Source: Pigoraptor chileana (Eukaryota > Opisthokonta > Filasterea). Taken from it: a DNA stretch of 22,588 bases. Location: positions 1 through 22,588 of the forward strand of contig CALSCR010003857.1 in the NCBI GenBank assembly GCA_943704495.1. Direction: 5' to 3'. Positions within the stretch are counted from its first letter, which is position 1, and each line of letters begins with the position of its first letter. This document shows positions 7,888 through 19,900 of this stretch, piece after piece. The position numbers were made by a program, and so were the translations under genes. The notes beneath the pieces are model-generated. The model had not been told where the DNA came from. It ran no database searches and saw nothing but the letters and a program-made list of their open reading frames with translations.

Positions 7888-10800
7888 TCTGTGCGTCAGT
7901 GGGCACCGACTGGAATCACCATCTCTGCGAGCACATTCAACGAAAACAGCGCCGCAAACACATTTATCGGCACTTTGTCGACAGCGGATCGCAACAGTGT
8001 ACAGGGAGACGCTGCCAGATACTCGCTGACAAACGATGCGGGCGGGCGCGTGGCCATCAGCGGCGCGAATCTCGTTGTTGGTTTTACGCTTACCGATTTC
8101 GAATCGACGCCCTCGCTCTCAGTCATTGTTCGCAGCACGGACAATGCGGGCAATTATGTGGATGTGACGTTCACTCTGACTGTGGTGAATGTGAACGAAC
8201 CCCCAACGGACATCGCTCTCTCTGCAACGTCGATTGCCGAAAATAATGCCCTGAATGCAAACATTGGTACTCTCACTGGGGCTGACCCTGATTCCGCGAC
8301 GCTTTCGTTCACGCTCGTCTCGAATCCAACCGGCTTCTTTCGCATTGTTGCGGGAACAAACATTCTGCAGACGAACTTTGTTTTTAACTTCGAGACAATG
8401 GCGAGGTCGTATGCCCTCACTATCCGAGTGACCGATTCGGGGAATCTGTACTTTGACAAGAGCTTCACCATTACACTCACAGGTGTGGCATTTGCTGCTG
8501 TTTTGAATGTTTGGGCGTTGTGGTTTTCGTGTGTGCATGAATGAGCTCATTACATATACTGTGAGTGACCAATGTTTGAAATTAGTACTAGCTATGCACA
8601 TATACGCTACTTGCACAGTATTGTGCTTAATCGTTTTTTTGTTTTTTATTTATTTTTTGGTTTGTTGCTGTGTGCGAATGGAGTCACGTGAGATCGGCTT
8701 CCACCTTGCTAATAGTGCATCACCGGTCCTCTTCTTTCTCCCAAACCATAAAACAGATGTGAACGAGGCGCCGACAAACATTGCGCTTTCTTCGTCGAGC
8801 ATTAACGAAAACCTCGGTGGAGCGACTGTCGGCACATTTACGACGACAGATCCCGATGCATCGAGCTCAACCTTCACTTATTCCCTCATTTCCAACCCAA
8901 ACAATGCCTTTTCGATAGTGGGAACGGCTCTCGTGACGTCCGGGAGTGGGCTGAATTTTGAGACGACGCCGTCGGTTGCAATCACTGTGCGCACGACCGA
9001 TACCAGCAGTCTCACTTTCGACAAGCAGTTCACCATCACCGTCAACAGTGCGTGTCATGCTGCTGTCTGTTGTTTCATTCCCTTTTCATTGCCCCGCTTA
9101 ATATTGCTGCGCGAGCGAGCTTTTTGTTGCTTCCGCACGCACGAAGAAGCCATTCGTAACTGCTCTCTCTCTCTCTCTCGCTTTCCTCTATTGTGTGGAG
9201 TGCATGGGTATAGCGCTTACACTGTCATGAATCCTTCATATTCCCCATTTTCGCAATGTTGTTATGATATTATGCTAACGAATCCTATTCTGCAATATTG
9301 TTTTTTTCTTTCAGATGTGAACGAGTCGCCCTTCGACATTTCGCTCACGACGACTTCAGTCAACGAAAACACCGCAAGTGGAACGGCATTTGCGACGATC
9401 GGATGCAGTGATCCTGACGCCGGATCCACGTTTACGCTGTCGATAGCCAGCGACTCTGCGGGGGCGTTTTCTGTGTCCGGAACGCAACTAAAGCTCGCGA
9501 TCGCACCAAACTTCGAGGCTGTGCCGTCATATGCGCTCACTCTCCGATGCGTCGACCAGTCCGGGCTTGGCTTTAACGAAGCGTTCACAATCAGCATTAT
9601 CGGTGGGTCTCTCTGTCCCTCCTTGGTTTTTGGTCACAGCATGAGTGTGTTCTCCGGCCCTGTTTCTTCTTGATCCTTTCGCTTTGTGTCCATAGGGATC
9701 GACAAATGACATTTTTTGTGTATTATCGGAATGCATCTGAAACGGCCCACCCAACCACGAATGCTTTTGTTTGTTTGTGCATCTGCGCTATAGACGTGAA
9801 CGAGGCACCGACGGCACTCGCCATCTCAACAACATTCATTGCGGAAAACAACGTTGTTAACGCTGTTGTCGGCCGATTTGCGACGACCGACGCCGACGCC
9901 GGCGAGAGTTTCCGGTACACAATCACGCTCAACCCAAGCTCCGCGTTCAGCGTGGATGCCGGTGGCAATCTGTTGGCGCTTTTGAACTTTGATTACGAGG
10001 GCACGAGGTCTTTTCCCATCACTGTTATGTCAACTGACAAGGGGGGACTCACTGTCACGAATTCGTTTACGATTTCCGTTACGAATGTAAACGAAGCGCC
10101 CACATCCATCACGCTCTCGGCGTCGTCTCTCGCGGAGAACAATGCTATCGGCGTCACAATCGGCACATTGACCGGCAGCGATCCCGATGGCGACGCTCTT
10201 ACGTTCTCACTCTCCGCCAATGTGGACGGTGCATTTTCCGTTTCCGGCAACTTGCTCAAGGCTGCAATTGCCTTTAATTTTGAGTTTAAGAGCCGATACG
10301 ATTTTTCTGTGCAGGCAACGGATGGCGGCGGTCGTTCTATAATCGTGCCCTTCACTGTGAGTGTCACGGATGTGAACGAAGCACCCACGGGCCTTGTCCT
10401 CAACGGCATCACCTCTGGAACGGTGCGCGAAAATGCAGTGGGCGCGCTCGTCGGAACACTGACAACAGCCGACCCCGACGCCGGAGACTCGTTTACTTAT
10501 GCCTTTGCAAGCAACCCCGGAAACCTCTTTAGCGTCACTGGGTCGCAGCTGTTTACCGCCGTGGCGCTCGATTTTGAGACGCAGCCAACACTGTCGGTGC
10601 AGTTGACGACGACTGACCGCGCGGGACTGGTGTCTTCAGCCCGCACGTTTACGATTTCCGTCACGAACGTCAATGAAGCGCCCACAGGAGTAGCACTGAG
10701 TGCAACGTCGATCAACGAAAACGTGGCGCCAGGAGCCGTCGTGGGTCTGCTCTCTGCCGTAGGCGATCCGGACGCCGGCGACTCGTTTACCTTCCAGTTG

Positions 10801-13800
10801 GTTACCAATCCCGGAAATGCATTTGTCATTTCGGGAACGCAGCTGGTTACGGCTCTCTCGTTTGACTTTGAGACAAAGCCGTCTTACAGCATCAGCGTCA
10901 CCGCCACGGATGCAGGCGGCCTCTCTGCAACCACGAGCTTTATTGTGAATGTTCGCGACGTGAACGAGGCTCCTCAGAACATTCTGTTGTCGACAAACAC
11001 AATTGCTGAGAACCAAAATGTCGGCACGGTGCTCGGGTCGATCAGCGCCGTGGATGTAGATGCGTCGGAATCGTTCACCTACACACTGAATGGCGACACA
11101 ACCAACGCGTTTCTACTGGCTGGAAACTCGGTCACCATGCGACGAAGCATCAATTTCGAACTGCAGCCGTTTATTGACATATCCATTACTGCGGCGGACA
11201 AGGGGAATTTGCAGGTGACGGTTGCGTTCCGGATCACCATCACGAACGTCAACGAAGCGCCAACCGGAATCAGCCTCAGTGCGCTGACAATTGCGGAGAA
11301 TCAGGGAGCAAACACAGTGATCGGCACGCTTGCCGTCACTGGAGATCCCGACGTCGGCGACTCAAACACGTGCGCACTCACAGCAAACCCGTCGACGGCC
11401 TTCAACATTGCGGGGTTGCAGTTGCGGTCGTCAAATGTGTTTGATTTTGAGAGCGCCTCCACATACACCATCCAAGTGACGTGCACGGATCGCGGCGGTC
11501 TCTCCGTCGCTGCTTCCTTTGTGATTTCCGTTACTGACGTCAACGAGGCACCCACTGGCATCCGCTTCTCTGCGAGCACAATTCCAGAGAACTCGGCGGT
11601 GGGCGTCACTGTCGGCACTGCAACTGCAACCGGGGATCCCGATAGTGGTGCATCGTTCACGTATGCGCTCGTCACTAATCCGGGTTCCTTCTTCTCTCTC
11701 GTCGGCAATTCACTACTCGTCGCCGCCAACATTGACTTTGAAACGACGCCGACTGTCGCATTGAGCATTCGCGCGACGGACAACGGAGGACTGAGCGTCA
11801 CTGCAACGTGGACGGTGACAATCACAAACGTCAATGAGGTTCCCACCGCAATCACCGTGAGCGCACAGGCAGTGTCGGAAAACATGCCGTCGGGAACTGA
11901 GGTCGCGACATTGGCAACGGTGGACCCGGATGCCGGCAACACATTTACGTACTCTCTGCAGGTGGCCAGTGCGTTGTTTGCCATTCAGGCCAACAAGCTG
12001 GTCACCACCGCATCGATCGACTTTGAGGCGACGCCGTCTGCCTCCATCACACTCACATCGACGGACCAGGGAGGACTATCTGTGAACTCTGCATTCACGA
12101 TAACAGTCCGCAACGTGAACGAGGCTCCGACGGCGATCTCGATCACGGCGTCTTCAATCGCAGAAAACAACGCAGTGAACGCAGCGATCGGCACTCTCTC
12201 GGCGACTGACCCTGATGCTGGAGAGGCGCTTTCATTCTCGCTCGATCTCAACCCGGGATCAAACTTTGGCATTCAAGGAACGCAGCTCATTGCCGTCAAG
12301 GCGTTCGATTTTGAAGCGCAGCAGTCGTATGCAGTCGGCGTTGTTGTCACGGATAGGGGTGCACTCACCTTCCGTCGCACAATCACAATCTCCGTCTCCA
12401 ACGTCAACGAAAGGCCGCTGTCGATATCAATCACCGCGACGTCTGTTGCCGAAGATGCGACCGTCGGGGCGATTATCGGCCTCTTTTCCACATCGGATCC
12501 TGATGTGGGCGACACTTTTACGTACACGCTCACGGGAACGGCAGCGCTGACAATTGCGGCGGATGGATCTTTGCGCACTGCAACGGCGCTGAACTTTGAG
12601 GCCACGCCCAGCTATTCCATTTCAGTGACCTCACGTGATGCCGGGGGTCTGACTGTCCAGTCGAACTTTGTGATAACTGTCACTGACGTGAACGAGCCGC
12701 CCACTGGCATGAGCATCACTGCACAGTCAGTTACCGAAAATGTGAACGCGGGGACGGTCGTTGGCACGCTGTCGACAATGGGAGATCCAGACGCAGGCGA
12801 AGCTGCAACGTATTCGATCACTGTGAATCCAAACTCACTGTTTACGATCCAGAATGGGAACCAGCTGGCCACCAGCGGCAAGCCAAACTACGAGGATGGC
12901 GCTTATCGCATTGTCACTGTGCGCACGACGGACAAGGGAGGACTGTTCTTCACGACGTCATTCAACATTACTGTTGTCGGTGCGTATGATCCCCGGGATC
13001 GCAAATGTGTCGTGGGGTTTAATATCTTACATTCCATTCCGTGTGTTATCATTGCTGATGCTCATTTGCATTCGTTTTGGTTCTAATGGTCTTGTCTTTC
13101 CTTTCTTTGCAAATTGTTGCCACCTGTTGCCACTCGCTTGTGCGCCTGATCGTTAACGTTGACGCAGATGTAAACGAAGCGCCTACGGATTGGTCTCTTT
13201 CCAAGTCAAATATTGCGGAAAATGTGAACATTGGAAGCGTTATGGGAACTCTCTCTCAGATCGGCGATCCCGATGTTGGCGACGTCTGGACATTTACGCT
13301 CACGTCGAACCCCGACAATGCGTTTTCAATCAGCGGTGCCTCACTGGTGAGTTGCGAGGGGGAGGGCGATAATGGCGCATATGTGTTTGTTTGTCTGCCG
13401 TCGTATAGTATCTGTAACATTCAAGTTGGTGTCTTGGGCGCAAAGTCCTTTTGGGCTCAAAGAGGGAACGAGGGCGTTTCATGTTGCAGGGATTTGTTGT
13501 TGTCGGTTGATGCGTGCCCTGTGTCTAGACAACAACGACAGTGAGTCGTGGGTGTATGTCGGTGCTGAGTGCGCTCCACTGAGCTGTGTTGCGAATAGCG
13601 AATGTGTATGAGATGAGATGCGCGCATCTTGCTTGCGAATGCTCACCGGGGGTCTCGCAATGTGCATTATTTGTTGGTACTATCTTGGTTTCCAGATGAC
13701 GACGGCCGCGGTCAATTTCGAGACAAAGTCGAGCTATGTCATCAAGATCAAAGTTTCGGATAAGGGAAATCTCTTCTTTGAGAAGCAGATCACAGTGACC

Positions 13801-13880
13801 GTTGACGGTGCGTGTGTGTGCATGTGTATGTGCGTGTGCGTGTGCGTGTGCGTGTTGGTGTGCGTTATGTTTCTGCGCGC

Positions 13881-13959
<79 letters not shown>

Positions 13960-16900
13960 TCTGCGTGTGTGTGTGTTGTGAAAGGATTGTCACAACAAGG
14001 TCACACCAATGGTAGCCGTGTCTCAGGAAGTGTCCGGTGGTGCATCACGTGACGTCTTGATGCCACATGTTGTGGCAGTGCGCCTCCAAATGCCTTTAAT
14101 GTTACGCGTGGGCCTTGCAAACGACAGACAGACACACAAGGAAAACGAGGCGATCGGATGATCAATATCCGCTTGTTGCTCTTTCCTGACTCCTTATTTT
14201 TGTGTTTTGTTTGTGCGCAGATGTCAATGAGGCCCCCACGGGAATCACGATCTCTGCGTCGTCTGTTAACGAGAACGTCGCCGCGGGCACGCTGATTGGC
14301 ACGTTTGCGACAACCGGCGACCCGGATGCGTCCGAGACGTCGACATACTCGTTTAACAAGAACCCATCGAATACATTTGCAATTTCTGGAGGTAATCGTC
14401 TCGTGACGCTCGGGGCGATCGACTTTGAGGCGCAGACATCGTACGTTGTCGGCATCGTCAGCACTGACAAGGGCGGCCTCTTTGTGGCGGTCGACTTTAC
14501 GATCACTGTCAACAGTGGGTTTTCCGTTCATGTGCACTTGAATTGTCCATTACTGCGATTGCATGTGAATTTTCATTGTACTTGATCTTTGTGCAATCCA
14601 CAACTCTTATTGACGCACGTATGGTCACATTTACTCACCCCTTTCTCTGCACCTATCCCCACCCACGTACGCACACACACATAATATGCGCACACATCCA
14701 ACACATCTCCTTTACACTTACACAACAGACAAGAACGAGGCGCCAACATCCGTGTCGATCACAAGCACTGTCGTCAGCGAAATTGCACCCATTGGCACGA
14801 CCATTGGCACTCTGCGTGGCACGGATCCCGACGCCGGCGACACGCTCACATTTACGCTCACATCCAATCCCCAGAACGCCTTCAGCATCCAGGGTGCTCT
14901 CCTTGTCTCGACCATTGTGTTTGATGTGAGGACATCATACAGCATTGGCGTTACGGTCACGGATGCGGGTCTGCTCACTTTTGCCGGAGTGATGACCATC
15001 ACTGTGCAAGGTGGGAGGCGGCGACAATGTGTCTTGGATGTCAATGGTGCAATCGATGACCATTTTCTTATCTCCCTCTTGTCAATTTTCGCTAACACGT
15101 ACAATTGCGTGATTTTTGTTGTTTGTTGTTTTTTTTTGTTGTTTTTGCTGTTGTTGTTCGCAGCTGTCGACCAAACGCCGTCGAGCCTCGTCCTCATTGG
15201 AACGACAGTGAAGGAAAACATGCCCTCCGCCACGGCAATCGGCACTCTGTCGTGCACGGGCTCATTTGCCCCGGATGCGACAATATCATACACCATCAAG
15301 GTCAACCCCTCGAGCGCCTTCTCCATTTCGGGCACGTCGCTCCTGACGACACAGCCCCTCAACTACGAGACGCAGCAGTCGTATGCCGTCACTGTGACGT
15401 GCAAAGAGAGCAAGAAGCTCCTCAGCATTGACAAGGTCTTCAACATCGCCATTCAAGGTGTGTTGCGAATCGCGTGACATGTATGTGCTTGGGGGGATTT
15501 TTTTATCATTCACTTTTGTTTGTTGTAGTATTCATCGTGTGTATAAACTCATACATTTCGTCCTTCATTTTGCGACGGTCCCTCACAGACGTCAATGAGG
15601 CCCCGACGGCGATTGGCATTTCGGCGACAACGATTCTGGAAAATTCCAACGCCGGAACAACAATTGGAACGTTTTCAACCGAAGATCCCGATTCCGCGAA
15701 CACTTTTACGTACACCTTTGTGACGAATCCCTCGAGTGCGTTTGCAATTGTGGGAAATGCACTCAAGTCGAACGGCGTGTATGACTTTGAGACGACGCCG
15801 ACGATCACGTTCACTGTGCGGACAGCGGACCAGGATGGTTTGCCGTTCACAAAGGACATCACCATCACTGTGCAGGGTGTGTGTTGGGGACGGTGTGGCT
15901 GTCGTGAGAACGCAGCTGTTTGAACACACGCGCTGGCTTATTCTGCTCTCAATCCTCACGCTAATTTACAACATGTCCCCTTGTTGCACTGTGTGTGTGT
16001 GTGTATGTGTGCAGATAAAAACGAAGCTCCCACTGACATTACGATCGACAAGGCCACCATCGACGAAAACTTGCCGATTGGGACTGTTGTTGGTCGCCTC
16101 ACCACGATCGATCCCGACGCAAATGAGGTGTTTGTGTACTCGTTTGGCGCTGCGACAACCGATTTTACGCTTGACAACGGCGCACTCAAGACTAATGCTG
16201 CATTTGATTTCGAGACCAAGTCGTCGTACAGTGTCAGCATCAAGACGACGGACAGAGGCGGTCTCCCGTTCACAAAGACGCTCACGATCACCGTTAACAG
16301 TGCGTTTAGTTCTGTTTTGTTTTGTTTGCTATTGTTCCTTTTCTTTGTCTGTTTTTTGTCAGCTTCGTGTGTGTGTGTGTTTGAGATTTGATTTCATTAA
16401 GCAGGATATTTCTTTATTATGACCGTCTCTAAACCTCCCCCCTCTTCTACGACACACACACCCACACACACACACGTGTAATCGAAGACGTCAACGAAGC
16501 GCCCAAGGGCATCACTCTTTCTGCGACGTCCATTGCTGAAAACAATGCCGTCAACGCCGTCATTGGCACGCTCGCTGCAACCGGCGATCCCGATGCGTCC
16601 GATGCGTGGGTGTATACGGTCACCAAGAACCCCTCCAGCCGCTTTGGAGTGTCGGGGTCGTCACTTGTGGCCGCCGCTGCCTTGGACTTCGAGGGACAGA
16701 GCACATATGTCGTGGGCGTCACCGCGACGGATAAGGGCGGGCTCGCTGTTGCCATTGACTTCACAATCACCGTGACGAGTGGGTTTCTGTTGCCTGTGTG
16801 TTGTTTTGTTTTTGTGTTGTTTAGAAAAAAAGGCCGTTCTTTCCTTGTTAAATTATTTCGCAATTGTGGCCGCACTCGCACTCAATGAGTGGCCTCTGAA

Positions 16901-19900
16901 CGTAAATATGTGGAATGTGTGTGTGGCGCTTTTCTCTGTGCAGACGTGAATGAGGCGCCGACCTCTGTGACGCTTTCCGCCCAAACCGTTTCCGAGATTG
17001 CGGCTGTCGGTACGATTGTTGGCAATCTTGCGTGGGCTGACGTCGACGCCGCCGATGCCGTCACTCTGACGCTCACAACAAACCCCAACGGTGCATTTGC
17101 CATCACGAACAACAACGCGCTCGTTACTGCGGCCATTCTCAACTTTGCCGTGAAGCCATCGTATGCCATTGCGATTACGGGAACGGACAAGGGAGGACTC
17201 ACATTTGTCCTGAGTGCAACAATCACCGTCACATGTGGGTGGTCGCGTCATGTCTGTCTCGCAACAATATGGACCTTGTTTGTTTTGCATATTTCGCACA
17301 GCAGAGTATACTCAATCCTACTGTGTCTTATTCTCTATTGTACTTGCAGTTGTGAACAAGGTGCCGACGGGCATCACGCTTACGGCATCGACTGTCGCTG
17401 AGAACTCTGCATCGACGACCATTGGAACACTCGCCGCAATCGGCAGCTTCCCTCCGGACTCGACGTTCTCGTATGCGCTCAAGGTCAACCCCGGGACGTC
17501 ATTTTCCATCTCGAACAACCAACTTGTGACGGCAAAGGCACTGAACTTTGAAGTGCAATCGTCGTTTACTGTGACTGTGACGGTGACGGAGAATAAGTTC
17601 GGGGGCACTTTTGACAAGGACTTTGTTGTGACGGTGACGGATGTGAACGAGGCGCCGACAGCTGTGTCGCTGTCGTCGACGACGATCAACGAGAATCTTG
17701 CGATTGGGACTACGATTGGGACGCTGACATCGACGGACCAGGACAGCGGAAACACGTTCACGTACACGATCGAGACGGACGTGTCGGATGCGTTTAGCAT
17801 TGTTGGGAATGCCCTCAATTCCAAGATCGTGTTCAATTTTGAGTCAAAGAACACATACTCTGTGACTATCCGCACAACCGATCAGGGACTCCTTTTCAAG
17901 ACACAGCAATTCACTGTGACGGTTGTCGACGTCAACGAGGCCCCCACTGACGTCAGTCTGGACGCGTTGACCGTTGCCGAGAACTCTGTTGTGGGTACTT
18001 TGATTGGCCGCCTGTCGACGACCGGAGACCCGGATGCAGTCGACTCGTTTACGTACACTTTCGGAGTCGCAAATGCCCTTTTTACGATCGACCGCGACGT
18101 TCTTCGCACGAATTCGGTATTAAATTACGAGAGCACAAGGACACTTACTGTGACTATTGTGACGACGGACAAAGGATCGCTGCAGGCGACGCGGGCGTTT
18201 ACCATTTCCATCCTGGGTGGGTGTTTGTTTTGTTGTTGCGGCTCAAAGTCCGGTATACGTAACAATTGCACCAGGCATGGATTTGCTCCATACATACCCG
18301 TATCACTCCTACGCTTGCACACACAGATACATTCTCTCTCTTTCTCTTTCTTGTGGAGTCTACAACGCCTAAGACACTGACTTGAATCCCACATCTTTTT
18401 CTCTGTCTATTTCGATTTCACTCCCCTTGTGGCATTGCGTCTGTGACTGACTTGCATCCCACTTCTCTCTTTCTCTCCTACAGACGTCAATGAGCCGCCA
18501 ACGGCAATGACGCTGAGCGCGTCGTCGGTGAACGAGAACGTTGCCGTGGGAACGGTCGTTGGCGCACTTGCGACGCAGGGTGACCCGGATGCGAGCGACA
18601 CCTCCACTTACACTCTCACCAAGAATCCCGCGAGCACTTTTGCCATCTCCGGTTCCAATCTCGTCACAAACGCATCCATCGACTTTGAGACGCAGACGTC
18701 GTTTGCCATCACCGTCGTCAGCACAGACAAGGGCGGTTTGTTTGTGTCGCAATCGTACACAATCACTGTCGTAGGTAAGTAATTCTGGTATTTGGTCGTG
18801 TGTTTGTCTTAGCGGGAAAGCCACACGGCTGGCTCCTGTCTCCCTTGCGTGCCTGCGTGTGTGTGGATTTATGTCATCAACTACCACCGAGGGTAATTTC
18901 GTGGGTGCCTGAGTGGGTCTATGCGAATGTGTTTGTGCTTTGCAATCCGGTGTTACATTGTACACAGCTCTAACCCCCCTTCTCCCTCTATGTTCGTGCA
19001 CCCACGTGCCGCTGCAGACGTCAACGAGGCGCCGACATCCGTGCAACTGTCCAGTCGCACCATTTCGGAAACGGCGCCTGTCAACACGGTCATTGGTTCT
19101 CTCTCTTCCACCGATCCCGACTTTGGTGATGCCGTCACTCTGACGCTCACTACAAACCCGAGCAACACGTTTGCGATCTCTGGTGGTTCTCTTGTGACGA
19201 ACGCGTTGCTTAATTTTGCGACCAGGAGCTCGTATGACATTGTGATCAAGGCAACCGACAAGTCCAACCAGTTTCTTGCTGTGCCCGTCACAATCAACGT
19301 GCAATGTGGGTCTCTCCTCTGTCTGTCTCTCTCTGACTCTGTCTGTGTCTCTGTCTCTGCCTCTGTCTTTTTTCTGTCATCTGCCTCTCTCTGACTCTTT
19401 CTCTCGTTTGTGGAGTCCGCGGGCACAGCCCCTGAGGCACTGATTTGAATCCTACATCTCTTTCTCTTTGTTCATGCATTGATCTATTGTATAGTTGTAA
19501 CCCATGGGCTTGTGGCACCACATTTGGGAGTCTAAAGGGCTCATTGTTTTCGCAACCGCCGCCACTAACTACCCCGACGCCTTTGTGCACGTCACTCTTG
19601 CTGACTGCAGACGTCGATAAGACGCCCACCGGAGTCGTTCTCGATACAACGACCATCCGCGAAAACCTTAACGCGGGAACGGCCATTGGCAATCTCAACA
19701 CGCTGGGTAACTTCCAGCCCGACTCCACATTCAGCTACCAGATCACTGTCGACGCGGACAGCGCGTTCCAGGTGGTTGGTGCCGTGCTGCAGTCGCGAAT
19801 CCAATACAATTTCGAGGCCAAGGCATCGTACCAGGTGACGATTCGCAGCACCAACACAAAGTACGGCGGATCCCTTGATAAGACATTCACGATCAATGTC

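Noticed and set aside
7018-8544. Treating the 508-codon run as a single exon
   Set aside because: It reads through intron 1, which has GT-AG borders and CA/TA-rich sequence interrupting an EGF domain, and past the intron 2 donor.
9993-12881. Long minus-strand open frames opposite exon 5 and later exons
   Set aside because: They mirror the repeated codon pattern of the sense cadherin exons, recur at every repeat, and have no start context or domains.
13618-14052. Open frame with long Val/Cys runs
   Set aside because: It is the (GT)n microsatellite of intron 7 read in frame, not a protein.
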